Positions 25,104-34,352 of a stretch of 64,000 bases of DNA are shown in pieces. Each line of letters opens with the position of its first letter. Position 1 is the first letter of the stretch. The DNA is from Clostridiales bacterium (lineage in GTDB: Bacteria > Bacillota > Clostridia > Christensenellales > CAG-138): positions 1-64,000 of the forward strand of contig SFDB01000016.1 in assembly GCA_004558825.1 (NCBI GenBank), in the 5' to 3' direction. The notes under the pieces were generated by a model. That model ran no database searches, had not been told where the DNA came from, and saw only the letters and a program-made list of their open reading frames with translations. Position numbers and translations under genes: made by a program.

Positions 25104-26325
25104 CGTATTTGATGGCGAGAAAAGAATCGTTTGCTCAGGCTGCGGTGCATGCTTTGCGTTATGCCCGAGCGGCGCAATAAATGTGTCAATGAACGCGAAG
25201 GGCTTTTTTGAGGCGCAAATAGACGAAACGCGGTGCGTCGGGTGCGGCCTGTGCAAAAGCGCCTGTCCCGGGCTTAATGCCGCAAACACGTCAAAAAGCC
25301 TTGAAAACGGCCGTATCTATGCCCTGCGGAGCGCGAGCGGCGAAACGGTGCGCACGTGCACGTCGGGAGGGGTTGCTTACGAGCTGTCTCTTTACGCTAT
25401 AGAGAACGGCGCGAGTGTGGCGGGCGTGATATACGACTGCGGCACGGACACGGCGCGCCACGTCATAGCGCGCAATGAATCGGAGCTCGAAGCGCTGAAA
25501 GGCTCGAAATACATAATGAGCGATACGCACGAGGCGTTTCAGGAGGTGCTTGACGCGCTCAGAAAAGATGGTTCCGCGCAATTTACGGTGTTCGGGACTC
25601 CGTGCCAGGCTGCGGGACTCGACGCGGCGGCGCGTGCGTTCAACGTTCGCGACAGGCTGCTGCTTGTTGAGCTATTCTGTCACGGCGTGCCGAGCTATCG
25701 GCTGTGGGAGAACACCGTAAAGCGGGTCAAGAAGCGCCTGGGCGCAAAACAGTTTGAAAGCGTCGGTTTCAGATATAAAAAGGATGATTGGCACAGCTAT
25801 TGCCTAAGGATTGATGCCAACGGGAAAAGCTACTGCGGTGAGCGCGAGCGCGACATGTTTTGGCGCATGTACTTTGAAAACATGTTCATGAACGAGGCGT
25901 GCCTGTCATGTGATATGCGAAAAGCGAACTCGTGCGCCGATATACGATTGGGCGACTACTGGGGTGTGCGCTTTTCAAAGTACAGCGACGGCGTATCGCT
26001 GTGCATAGCCGTAACGGAGGCGGGCGAGAAAGCCGTTGAAGGGCTGATATCCGACGGCAGAGTAGAGGAGCTCGAGACGGGGAGCGCGGCTGAGGCGCTT
26101 TCGGCTCAGAACATGAACGGCTACGGTGAGCTCGAGGCGCGGATAAACGCCGAAGCGCTTGAAATGCTTGGTCGCGGCGACGATGTGCGAAAGATATTTT
26201 CGCACTGCATGAAACGTTTGCCGCTCAAACGCAGGCTGAAAGCGGCCCTTATGGCGGCGTCGGGGATTATGCCGGCGCGAATGAGGGTGAAGGTAAAAAG
26301 AATGATGCGGAGGAATGGCGCATGA
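25093..26325 (+). CDS. FrhB/F420 hydrogenase beta-like iron-sulfur protein of glycan locus
   Basis: A 410-residue protein with two N-terminal 4Fe-4S motifs (CSGCGACFALCP at about 12-23 and CVGCGLCKSACP near 44-55), followed by the coenzyme F420 hydrogenase/dehydrogenase beta-subunit N- and C-terminal domains (FGTPCQAAGL, LLVELFCHGVPS, DIRLGDYWG). Members in polysaccharide operons are thought to be redox enzymes acting on sugars, but no reaction is established to my knowledge. ATG at 25093 follows GGAGGG. It is coupled to the pyruvyltransferase before it and overlaps the GT4 gene after it. Confidence 0.8.
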   Translation: MVNNVFDGEKRIVCSGCGACFALCPSGAINVSMNAKGFFEAQIDETRCVGCGLCKSACPGLNAANTSKSLENGRIYALRSASGETVRTCTSGGVAYELSLYAIENGASVAGVIYDCGTDTARHVIARNESELEALKGSKYIMSDTHEAFQEVLDALRKDGSAQFTVFGTPCQAAGLDAAARAFNVRDRLLLVELFCHGVPSYRLWENTVKRVKKRLGAKQFESVGFRYKKDDWHSYCLRIDANGKSYCGERERDMFWRMYFENMFMNEACLSCDMRKANSCADIRLGDYWGVRFSKYSDGVSLCIAVTEAGEKAVEGLISDGRVEELETGSAAEALSAQNMNGYGELEARINAEALEMLGRGDDVRKIFSHCMKRLPLKRRLKAALMAASGIMPARMRVKVKRMMRRNGA

Positions 26326-27431
26326 AACGTATATTGCATGTAGTTGGCAGAATGGATAGAGGCGGTACGGAGTCCATGCTGATGAGCATGTTCAGGACGA
26401 TGGACAGAACGGAGCTTATGTTTGATTTTGTTGAGCAAACGCAGGACGTATGCGACTTCGATGAGGAAATAACCGCGCTTGGAGGCAAGATTTACAGATG
26501 CCCCCATATATCCGCGACAAACATAATCGAATATAGAAAATGGTGGCGGACGTTTTTGAAAGAGCATCCTGAGTATTTGATAGTTCACGGACACAGCAGA
26601 GGGTCTGCGCCGATATACATACAAGAGGCTAACAGGGCAGGGCGCATAACGGTGCTGCATTGTCATAACAATTCGCACGGGCGCGGCTTGGCCGGACTCC
26701 GCAGATATTTGTGGCAGCTTCAGCTCAGGCATATGGCCGATTATTGCTTTGCATGCTCGACGGAGGCAGGTGTTTCGCAATTCGGGAAACGCGGAAATTT
26801 TACCGTAATTCATAACGGAATCCAGACGGACAAGTTTAGGTTTAACGGCGAAACAAGAAAACGCGTACGTTCCGAGCTGGGAATAAAAGACGATGAATAC
26901 ATTATTGGCAATGTGGCACGGTTTGAGACGCAAAAAAATCATGAGCTGCTGATAAAGGTTTTTGAACGCGTAAAGGCTGCGGAACCTGCGGCAAAGCTTA
27001 TGCTGGTCGGTCACGGAACGCTCGAGGAAGCCATAAGAAAACAGGTCAAAGAGAGCGGCCTTACCGAATCGGTCATGTTTATGGGATTGCGCAGCGACGT
27101 ATGCGATCTGCTTCAGGCGATGGATGTGTTTCTCCTCACGTCATGGTTTGAAGGCCTCGGCATAGCCGGCGTGGAGGCGCAGGCAGCAGGCCTTCCGTGC
27201 GTAGTGAGCTCCACCGTGAGCCGGGAGATGAAGCTTACGGATAATGTGAAGTATGTAGATATAAACGCAGACGCGGGGGCATGGGCCGAAGCGGTGCTTG
27301 AATATAAAAACCGCATGGGTGAGCGCAGGGATACGTCGGGTGAAATACGAAGAGCCGGATATGACATAGCTTACACAACAAAACAGCTATGCGATTTCTA
27401 CAATGAGGTGTTGACGAAGAAAAATGTGTAA
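26322..27431 (+). CDS. GT4 glycosyltransferase (EpsF-like)
   Basis: A 369-residue GT-B transferase. It opens with HVVGRMDRGGTESMLMSMF, the acceptor-side signature of EpsF-like enzymes, and carries SWFEGLGIAGVEAQAAG, the EX7E donor motif, near residue 275. It shares 4 bases with the gene before and 8 with the GT2 gene after it. Confidence 0.87.
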   Translation: MKRILHVVGRMDRGGTESMLMSMFRTMDRTELMFDFVEQTQDVCDFDEEITALGGKIYRCPHISATNIIEYRKWWRTFLKEHPEYLIVHGHSRGSAPIYIQEANRAGRITVLHCHNNSHGRGLAGLRRYLWQLQLRHMADYCFACSTEAGVSQFGKRGNFTVIHNGIQTDKFRFNGETRKRVRSELGIKDDEYIIGNVARFETQKNHELLIKVFERVKAAEPAAKLMLVGHGTLEEAIRKQVKESGLTESVMFMGLRSDVCDLLQAMDVFLLTSWFEGLGIAGVEAQAAGLPCVVSSTVSREMKLTDNVKYVDINADAGAWAEAVLEYKNRMGERRDTSGEIRRAGYDIAYTTKQLCDFYNEVLTKKNV

Positions 27432-28329
27432 ATATGATTCTGACACGCCGTATTTAAGTATTGTGACTCCGACATATAACAGGGCGGCGCTCTTGCGGCG
27501 TTGCTACATGTCGCTTTATGCGCAGACGTGCCGCGACTTTGAATGGATAGTTGTAGACGACGGGAGCGATGACGATACCGAAAAGGTAATGCGCGAGATA
27601 ACGGACGAATGTGAACTGTTCGGAATATCTTATATAAAAAAACAAAACGGCGGAAAGCACACTGCGTTAAATGCAGCACACGGCAGCATAAGAGGTCGTT
27701 TTGTGCTTATACTCGACAGCGATGACACGCTGACTGATACGGCTGTCGCGCAGATTAGCGAAGCATGGCGCATGTATGACTCAAACAGCGAAGTGGGAAT
27801 CGTAACGTTCCTGAAAGGGAGAAGCGCTGACGACCCAAATTGTGTAGTCTCGGACTGGAATGTGCCTGTTGATATAATGCGATATAAAAGAACGTGCATT
27901 CATAGCAGCGACTGCTGCGAGGTAATACGCACGGAGCTTTTTAAGCAATACCCTTTTCCTGTATTCGAGGGCGAAAAATTCCTGTCCGAGGGCGCTCTCT
28001 GGAATAGGGTAAGCTTTTGTTATAAGTGTATATATATTAACAGCGTCGTTTATATATGCGAATATCTCGAGGGCGGCCTGACAAGGTCGGGAAAGGCGCT
28101 TCGCATAAGGAATCCGCATGGAGGAATGTATACTTCAAACCTAAATATGAGCCGAAAAAACTTTTTCATGCGGCGTGTCAAAAACGGATTGCTGTATGTA
28201 TGCTACGGCTTTTTTGCCAAGCAGCGCCCCAAAGAGATGGCGTCAAACTGCTGCGCAAAAACGCTGATGTGGTGCTGCCTGCCGTTCGGATATCTGCTGT
28301 ACAAGCTATGGGGACATAAATATGGATGA
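27424..28329 (+). CDS. GT2 glycosyltransferase
   Basis: A 301-residue GT-A family 2 enzyme. SIVTPTYNRAALL begins the nucleotide-binding domain, VVDDGSDDD and LILDSDD (the DxD metal motif near residue 100) follow. The C-terminal third is basic with a hydrophobic stretch and may lie on the membrane. The gene end abuts a GT4 stump at 28322, the first sign of the recombined stretch that follows. Confidence 0.85.
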   Translation: MCKYDSDTPYLSIVTPTYNRAALLRRCYMSLYAQTCRDFEWIVVDDGSDDDTEKVMREITDECELFGISYIKKQNGGKHTALNAAHGSIRGRFVLILDSDDTLTDTAVAQISEAWRMYDSNSEVGIVTFLKGRSADDPNCVVSDWNVPVDIMRYKRTCIHSSDCCEVIRTELFKQYPFPVFEGEKFLSEGALWNRVSFCYKCIYINSVVYICEYLEGGLTRSGKALRIRNPHGGMYTSNLNMSRKNFFMRRVKNGLLYVCYGFFAKQRPKEMASNCCAKTLMWCCLPFGYLLYKLWGHKYG

Positions 28330-28435
28330 TAGCGTGAAAAGAATACTCATCATCATCGGTAAGCTGTATATAGGCGGCGCGGAAAGGGTCGCATATGATA
28401 TAGGTATGTGCGCCGAGAATGGGGGATACGAGTGA
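28322..28435 (+). pseudogene. N-terminal stump of a lost GT4 gene
   Basis: A 37-codon frame starting at ATG 28322 encodes an N-terminus ending in the GT4 signature LYIGGAERVAYDI and then stops at 28433-28435. The next gene starts inside this stop (GTGA) with the related LQIGGAERVAANI. The two share the 17-base string GGCGGCGCGGAAAGGGT. The stump supplies the ribosome-binding region (GGGGGATA) for the next gene. It reads as the 5' end of the original gene at this site, cut by recombination. Confidence 0.7.
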
Positions 28436-29544
28436 GAAGAATATTGATAATATCGGGTGGTCTGCAGATTGGCGGCGCGGAAAGGGTTGCCGCAAATATA
28501 AGCAGATATGCTCCGAAAGATGAATTTGTATTTGATTATATAGTGTTTGAGGGAATTGAAAACGTATATGGAGCTGAAATCGAATCGGACGGAGGGCGCG
28601 TTATTACGTTGCCGTCACCTGCGAAAGGATATCTAAAGTATATACGAACACTGAGGACGCTAATTGCCGAGAATAAATACGTTGCGGTTCATTCGCATAC
28701 GATGTTTAATTCGGGAATTAACCTTGCAGTTGCAAAACTGTGCGGGGTGCCATGCAGGGTGGCTCATTCCCACACGACAAAGACTGAGATTAGAACATCT
28801 GCGACTCAGAAAATATATGAATCGTTTATGCGAGCTTTGATAAGGGTAAGTGCAACAAAGCTACTTGCCTGCGGTGTTGCGGCAGGGGAATGGATGTTTG
28901 GGAAGAGAACTTTTACGCGCAAGGGAGCGGTCGTATTAAATGGGATAGACACGAAAGCGTTTACTTTCAGTGGGGAGCTTCGCAAGAAGATGCGGTCAAG
29001 TTTAAAATGGGAAAGCGATTATATTATAGGACATGCTGGCAGCATAATACCGCTAAAGAATCAAGCGTTTCTTATTAAGCTGATGCCCCAGATAATTAAA
29101 AAAAATCCTAATGCGCGGTTGGTGCTTCTCGGCTCGGGCGATGAAGAGAATGAGACGACTTTGAACGAATGCATCAAAAAAAGCGCTGCAAAAGAAAGAA
29201 TCACGATGTGTGGAGCCGTCATGAATGTAAATGAGTATTTGAACGCATTTGATGTGTTTGTGTTTCCGTCACTAAGGGAAGGAACGCCTCTTGCTTTACT
29301 GGAAGCACAGACGAACGGACTTCCGTGCGTAATGTCCGAAAGAGTTCCTGACGACGCGATAGTGACGGATTTGGTTAGAAAAGCGACCTTGGGCAATGAA
29401 ACCGAATGGATTGATGCAATACTCGATTCAAGACGCACCAATCCGGAAATATATGCGGAAATAATGGAGAAAAACGGATATGACTCGGAAAGATCGTGTG
29501 CGATAATATATGATTTGTATAGGAGGGCGGAAATAAGAGAATGA
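28432..29544 (+). CDS. GT4 glycosyltransferase on low-GC insert
   Basis: A 370-residue GT-B enzyme read from GTG at 28432. GGAERVAANI near residue 15 and FPSLREGTPLALLEAQ near 278 (EX7E) mark family 4. The DNA is clearly poorer in GC than most of the locus (the line from 28501 to 28560 has 19 G or C in 60), pointing to recent transfer together with the following deacetylase gene. Confidence 0.85.
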   Translation: MRRILIISGGLQIGGAERVAANISRYAPKDEFVFDYIVFEGIENVYGAEIESDGGRVITLPSPAKGYLKYIRTLRTLIAENKYVAVHSHTMFNSGINLAVAKLCGVPCRVAHSHTTKTEIRTSATQKIYESFMRALIRVSATKLLACGVAAGEWMFGKRTFTRKGAVVLNGIDTKAFTFSGELRKKMRSSLKWESDYIIGHAGSIIPLKNQAFLIKLMPQIIKKNPNARLVLLGSGDEENETTLNECIKKSAAKERITMCGAVMNVNEYLNAFDVFVFPSLREGTPLALLEAQTNGLPCVMSERVPDDAIVTDLVRKATLGNETEWIDAILDSRRTNPEIYAEIMEKNGYDSERSCAIIYDLYRRAEIRE

Positions 29545-30344
29545 AAAAAGAGAAAGGAATCGTATGCTTGTCATTTGATGATGGGCGCGGGGATAACAGA
29601 TATATTGCGGAGAAAATACTTCTGCCGATGAATATACCAGCAACATTTAACATAACAACGGGCTATGTTGATGGCAGCTGCAGCCCTGCAGACCGACCAA
29701 GCATAAAGAAACCCATGACTATTGATGACGTGCGCTGGATCGCAGAGCATAATATATTTGAAATAGCAATGCACGGCGATGAACACAAGAACACGTTGGA
29801 AGATATAATTAAATGCCGGAACAAACTTGCAACATGGCTTAGTTTGAAAGATGATGATTTGCTTGGGTTTGCCAGCCCGGGAACAGGACTTAATATCAAA
29901 ACAATGAATGATAATGAAAAGGAAATGCTTTTCGCAAACACAACGTATATTCGTCTTAGCTTAAGGCTTAAAAGATTTGTCGCTCTCAAAGTGGTATCGA
30001 GAAAGCTTGCAAGGATTTTACACATTCCGATACTGTACAAACTTGCGTACTCTGATACAATGCTTGACATTCATGACACAAAGATGTTTTATAGCGTACC
30101 TGTTTTAAAGACCACTACAACGCAGGAAATAAGGAGTATGGTCTCAGCGGGCAAAAGGAAAGGGAAAGCGGTCATATTGATGTTTCATAGCATATGTGAG
30201 GACACATGCAATGATGATAATTGGACATGGAAACAGCAGAGGTTTATCAATATATGCAGATTTATTTGCAGGGAAAGAGAAGAGGGTAATATCAATGTAT
30301 TAAAGGTAAGTGATTTATATAAGTATTTTAACTGTGTTGAATAG
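29541..30344 (+). CDS. Polysaccharide deacetylase (NodB-like)
   Basis: A 267-residue CE4-type enzyme. Asp13 and Asp14 in LSFDDGRGDN are the base and metal ligand; His78 and His82 in MHGDEHKNT are the remaining metal ligands; GFASPGTG corresponds to motif 3. There is no signal peptide, so it may act on a lipid-linked or nucleotide-linked N-acetyl sugar inside the cell. It overlaps the GT4 gene by 4 bases; the line 29881-29940 has 18 G or C in 60, as low as its partner. Confidence 0.8.
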   Translation: MKKEKGIVCLSFDDGRGDNRYIAEKILLPMNIPATFNITTGYVDGSCSPADRPSIKKPMTIDDVRWIAEHNIFEIAMHGDEHKNTLEDIIKCRNKLATWLSLKDDDLLGFASPGTGLNIKTMNDNEKEMLFANTTYIRLSLRLKRFVALKVVSRKLARILHIPILYKLAYSDTMLDIHDTKMFYSVPVLKTTTTQEIRSMVSAGKRKGKAVILMFHSICEDTCNDDNWTWKQQRFINICRFICREREEGNINVLKVSDLYKYFNCVE

Positions 30345-30373
30345 CGCTTTAACTCAGCCGAATATTGCGATAT

Positions 30374-30472
30374 AATGAAAAAAGCGGCTTTGACGTGAGC
30401 GAATCGCTCAAACGCGTATACGAGATATACGACGAGGCCGTACGGAGCATGGTGAGAGGAGAAAAGCGGTGA
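30374..30472 (+). pseudogene. C-terminal stump of a lost GT4 gene
   Basis: An open frame without its own start encodes about 32 residues, GFDVSESLKRVYEIYDEAV and then a basic tail, of the kind found at the end of GT4 enzymes. Its stop overlaps the GTG of the following acetyltransferase, and its AGAGGAG provides that gene's ribosome site. With the N-terminal stump at 28322 it brackets the low-GC pair of genes. Confidence 0.65.
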
Positions 30473-31002
30473 GCTTTAAGAAAAAACTTGGCATGGCGCT
30501 GTACCGCGGGCTTGCAATGCATCTTCCGAGATCGCAGGGCGGCCTCGGGAGCGCATACAGGGCGGTAAGGGCGTTTTTTGCTCGCATGGCGCTTGACAAG
30601 TGCGGCAAAAACGTCAACATAGAGCACGGGGCGCAGTTTGGCTTTGATACATCGATAGGAGATAACTCGGGCATAGGCATTAACGCGATACTTTCTCCCG
30701 GCATAACAATAGGCAACGATGTCATGATGGGACCATACTGCATGATGTTTACGAGCAACCATGCGATCGGCGACCTTACAATGCCCATGTGGAAGCAGGG
30801 ACACGAGGAGAGAAGACCCATAGTGATAGGCAACGATATATGGATAGGCGCGCGCGTCACAATTCTGCCCGGAGTGCATGTGGGCGACGGCAGCGTTATA
30901 GGCGCAGGCGCAGTAGTAACCAAGGACGTGGAGCCGTATTCCATCGTGGCGGGCAACCCTGCGAAAAAGATAGGTTCGAGGCTGGCGGAGAAGAAAGAAT
31001 GA
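30469..31002 (+). CDS. Hexapeptide-repeat O-acetyltransferase
   Basis: A 177-residue left-handed beta-helix acetyltransferase (CatB/WcaF/MaaT type). Repeats run from about residue 45 to 165 (for example GIGINAILSPGITIGNDVMM and VHVGDGSVIGAGAVVTKDV), with the conserved histidine in FTSNHAIGD. It transfers acetyl from acetyl-CoA to a sugar hydroxyl. GTG start at 30469 overlaps the stump's stop; a 4-base overlap links it to the following GT4. Confidence 0.87.
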   Translation: MSFKKKLGMALYRGLAMHLPRSQGGLGSAYRAVRAFFARMALDKCGKNVNIEHGAQFGFDTSIGDNSGIGINAILSPGITIGNDVMMGPYCMMFTSNHAIGDLTMPMWKQGHEERRPIVIGNDIWIGARVTILPGVHVGDGSVIGAGAVVTKDVEPYSIVAGNPAKKIGSRLAEKKE

Positions 31003-32189
31003 AAAAGCGCGTACTGTTCGTAATGTATACCATGCGCTTGGGCGGAGCTGAAAAGGCACTCGGGTCGTTGCTTAACTCGATGGATAAGGACAGATACGAC
31101 GTAAGCCTTTTCATGTTCTCGAAGGAAGGCGAGCTGCTCGACAGCGTCCCCGAATGGGTAAAAATAATCGAGGCGGACAGGAAGTCGCGCGCTATGCTGC
31201 TTGAAGGGCGCTATTTCTTTAAGGATCTGATTAAGGGCTTTCACATTGGCGCGGCGTTTACGCGTCTTGTTGTCTATGTAATGACGAAATCGCGTCTGCT
31301 GAAGCGGCTTCTCGGCGGATTCAGCTGGAAATATGTTGCTAAGCATGTTGCTCCGCTTAAAGGACACTATGATGCAGCGATAGGCTTTCTTGAAGGATAC
31401 ACCGACTTCTTTGTTATTGACAAGGTGAATGCCGATAAGAAAATCGGATGGATACATATTGATATGTCCGATTATGAACTGACGGAATACGACGCGCGGT
31501 ATTATTCACAATTCGATGAAATTGTTACAATATCGCAGACGTGCGCCGACGCTTTCTGCGGCAGGTTCGCTTTTGCGAAGGACAAGATACATGTGGTGGA
31601 AAACATTGTATCTCCGGCGATTGTAATGGGCGGGGCGAGTGAGAGCATAGGCGATGAGTGGGATGAGAGCGTCTGCAACATCGTAACTGTCGGGAGACTT
31701 GATTACCAAAAGGGGTATGATATTGCAATCGACGCCTGCAAAATGCTGAAGGACAGAGGAGAGCGTGTTATATGGCATGTATACGGTAAGGGCGTGCTGC
31801 ATGACCAACTGCAAAAGCAGATAAGCGAGCGTGGGCTTGACGATACGTTTTTGCTTGAAGGCATACGAAAGAATCCTTATCCGTATATGAAAAAGGCGGA
31901 CATAATAGTTCAGCCGTCGCGCTTTGAAGGAAAGTCGATAGTGCTCGACGAAGCTAAGATACTCGGCAAGCCTATAGTCGTTACAAATTATGCGTCGGTG
32001 GCCGACCAGATAATCGACGGCGTTACGGGCGTGATTGTGGATATAGATCCGAAGTCGGTGGCCGACGGTATAGAACGCGTCGTTCATGATAAAGAGCTTG
32101 CGAAGCGCCTGAGCGATAACTGTCTGCTGTGCGAAAACAAAAGCTTGCGTGCGATTGACGACGTATATGAAATAATCGATAAGGCATAG
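30999..32189 (+). CDS. GT4 glycosyltransferase
   Basis: A 396-residue GT-B enzyme. RLGGAEKALGSLL at the N-terminus and QPSRFEGKSIVLDEAKILG (EX7E) near residue 307 define the family. WIHIDMSDYE near 150 is seen in enzymes that act on galactose-type acceptors, but this does not fix specificity. The start at 30999 (ATGA overlap with the acetyltransferase) is chosen since the first beta strand begins there. Confidence 0.87.
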   Translation: MKKRVLFVMYTMRLGGAEKALGSLLNSMDKDRYDVSLFMFSKEGELLDSVPEWVKIIEADRKSRAMLLEGRYFFKDLIKGFHIGAAFTRLVVYVMTKSRLLKRLLGGFSWKYVAKHVAPLKGHYDAAIGFLEGYTDFFVIDKVNADKKIGWIHIDMSDYELTEYDARYYSQFDEIVTISQTCADAFCGRFAFAKDKIHVVENIVSPAIVMGGASESIGDEWDESVCNIVTVGRLDYQKGYDIAIDACKMLKDRGERVIWHVYGKGVLHDQLQKQISERGLDDTFLLEGIRKNPYPYMKKADIIVQPSRFEGKSIVLDEAKILGKPIVVTNYASVADQIIDGVTGVIVDIDPKSVADGIERVVHDKELAKRLSDNCLLCENKSLRAIDDVYEIIDKA

Positions 32190-32199
32190 GTGAGCGATA

Positions 32200-33285
32200 A
32201 TGCTGCTGCACATGAGCATTCTTGCCGCGGCGCTGGTATTGTGGGCGATATTCGGCAAGAATGACAAAAAAATGAAGATAGCGTACTTCGTGCTTATGAC
32301 GCTTATAATGGCGTTTGTGTGCGGCTCGAGGGAGTATTACGGTACGGGCGACCTTCCGAAATACTACGGCGTTTTTGTGCGCAACGGACAAGGGTCCTAT
32401 GCCGACCTTTTTTCGGGCGATCTAAAGAACATAGGCTTTTGGGTGTTCTGCAAAATATGCTACGACTTGTTCGCCGGAAACTTCTCGGTATGTCTTTATA
32501 TAATTGCACTGTTTTCAAACATCGCGCTTGCGGTGCTTATATACCGCCATTCACCCAAGCCGCATATAAGCTATGTAATGTACATAGCTTTCGGGTTCTA
32601 CTTTTTTACGTTTTCGGGTTTGAAGCAAACGATGGCCATGGCGTTTTTGATGATAGCCATTTTGGCGATACTCGAAAAAAGACAGCGGCTGTTTTATGTA
32701 ATGGCGATACTCGCGGGTTTTTTCCATCAGCCCGCTTTTATATTCCTGCCTGCGTATTTTATAGCCACGAGACGGTTGACGAAGATGTATTTTATCGTGC
32801 TGCTCGCCGTTGCGGTCATAGTTATTGCGTTCAGGGGAGTCATAGTAGAGTATTTGAGCGATTTGTATTACGATGAGCGTGACTACACGGCGTCAAAGTT
32901 AATGGGCGGCAAATTCATTATGATGGCGCTTATGCTTATTGCAGGCTTCGTACTCAGACGCGTTGACCCTAAAAATGACCCCGAGTTTTGCAGGCTTTTC
33001 AGCATAATGATTGTGGCTGCGATGATACAGTCGTTCTCGGTGTTCGGTCACAACTTTACGCGGCTTGCGGATTATTATTTCCAGACGATAGTCATATACT
33101 GCCCGTTTGTTTTAACGCCGCGAGAGGATATCTCATATGCTGACGCGGGCGACAGGATGACTACTGCCGCTGCCTACAGAATAGCGACAATAGCGGTATG
33201 CGTTCTTGCTGTTATATACTACTATTCGTATATAGAAGACGATATATCGGGTGTGCTCAACCTTAAGTTTTTCTGGGAGGTGTAG
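32200..33285 (+). CDS. EpsG family membrane protein, putative polysaccharide polymerase
   Basis: A 361-residue polytopic protein with about ten membrane helices. Family signs are GSREYYGTGDLPKYYGVF after the second helix, FYFFTFSGLKQTMAMAFLMIA in mid-protein, and FFHQPAFIFLPAYF. EpsG/Wzy-like proteins polymerise lipid-linked repeat units outside the membrane. Its presence beside a Wzm/Wzt-type exporter (40056-42163) is unusual because the two normally belong to different assembly routes. Confidence 0.8.
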   Translation: MLLHMSILAAALVLWAIFGKNDKKMKIAYFVLMTLIMAFVCGSREYYGTGDLPKYYGVFVRNGQGSYADLFSGDLKNIGFWVFCKICYDLFAGNFSVCLYIIALFSNIALAVLIYRHSPKPHISYVMYIAFGFYFFTFSGLKQTMAMAFLMIAILAILEKRQRLFYVMAILAGFFHQPAFIFLPAYFIATRRLTKMYFIVLLAVAVIVIAFRGVIVEYLSDLYYDERDYTASKLMGGKFIMMALMLIAGFVLRRVDPKNDPEFCRLFSIMIVAAMIQSFSVFGHNFTRLADYYFQTIVIYCPFVLTPREDISYADAGDRMTTAAAYRIATIAVCVLAVIYYYSYIEDDISGVLNLKFFWEV

Positions 33286-33287
33286 CG

Positions 33288-34352
33288 GTGGAGAAGGTTA
33301 TGATATCTGTAATTATACCGGTGTACAACGGTAAGGACACTCTGCTCAGATGTGTCGAAAGCGTATTCGGAGGCGGGTATGGCAACGTTGAAATTATACT
33401 CGTTGACGACGGCTCGACAGACGGCAGCGCAGAGCTTTGCGATAAGCTTTCTGCGGATGTACGCATAAAGACGCTGCACAAGCAAAACGGAGGGGCGTCG
33501 AGCGCACGAAATGCGGGCATTGCGCAGGCGAGAGGTGAATATATTATGTTCGTCGACTGCGATGATACGCTTGAACCCGATACGCTGGCGCGGGTTGGCA
33601 GTGCCGTAGAGGAAACACATGCCGATATGGTGATATTCGGCATGAGGTTTGATTATTATCGCAAGGGCAGGCTTGAGCGCAGCGATGTGCTTTCATATCC
33701 GAAGGACGGCGTTATGAACCGTGAGCAGATGAAAGCCGAATTCAAGCCTTTGTTCGGGCATAACAGCCTTTCGTCGGTATGCAATAAGGCGTTTTTGCGC
33801 GACATGGTAATTAAAAACGGAGTATTGTTCAACGAAAAACTGCGTTTGTATGAGGATCTGGATTTTACGCTCAGGTTCCTGATGTATGCCGATAGCTCTT
33901 TTTTTATTTCGAAACCTCTCTATAATTATTATATCGATGGTGATGCGCGCGAAATAAGCAGACTTGCCGCGCCGGAAGGGGTTGTAGTGAATGCCGATGC
34001 GATAGCCGAATCGATAATGGCACTAAAAGCGGATGAAACTGAAGCCGATACGGCACAGTTGGGAGGCGCATATGATGTCGCGCATTCCGTCTATATGCAG
34101 CTTGGATTCAGATATCTGCTGCTTAAAAGCGCGCGCATGAACGATATCAAACGATTATGCAAAGCGTACTCAGGCAGCGAATCGCTGAAAAAACTTAAGG
34201 CGAGGCGAACCGGAAAATCAGAGCGGAGCCGATTTGAGGCATATGTCGAAAACGATAAATATGCCGCCATCCGTTTGCTTGTTTTGCGCAAGCGTTTTAG
34301 ACGGAGCCTCAGGAGCCTGATCAATCCGATTTTGTCGATGATAAGGAAATGA
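33288..34352 (+). CDS. GT2 glycosyltransferase
   Basis: A 354-residue GT-A enzyme read from GTG at 33288 after GGGAGG (an ATG 12 bases on is possible). SVIIPVYNGKDTL, LVDDGSTDGS and FVDCDDTLEPD (metal motif near residue 85) are present, and NEKLRLYEDLDFTLR near 185 holds the catalytic-base region. The C-terminal 80 residues are basic helices that may touch the membrane. Confidence 0.86.
   Translation: MEKVMISVIIPVYNGKDTLLRCVESVFGGGYGNVEIILVDDGSTDGSAELCDKLSADVRIKTLHKQNGGASSARNAGIAQARGEYIMFVDCDDTLEPDTLARVGSAVEETHADMVIFGMRFDYYRKGRLERSDVLSYPKDGVMNREQMKAEFKPLFGHNSLSSVCNKAFLRDMVIKNGVLFNEKLRLYEDLDFTLRFLMYADSSFFISKPLYNYYIDGDAREISRLAAPEGVVVNADAIAESIMALKADETEADTAQLGGAYDVAHSVYMQLGFRYLLLKSARMNDIKRLCKAYSGSESLKKLKARRTGKSERSRFEAYVENDKYAAIRLLVLRKRFRRSLRSLINPILSMIRK

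Noticed and set aside
23943..25289. Long minus-strand open frame across three glycan genes
   Set aside because: It crosses real gene borders on the other strand and has no family features.
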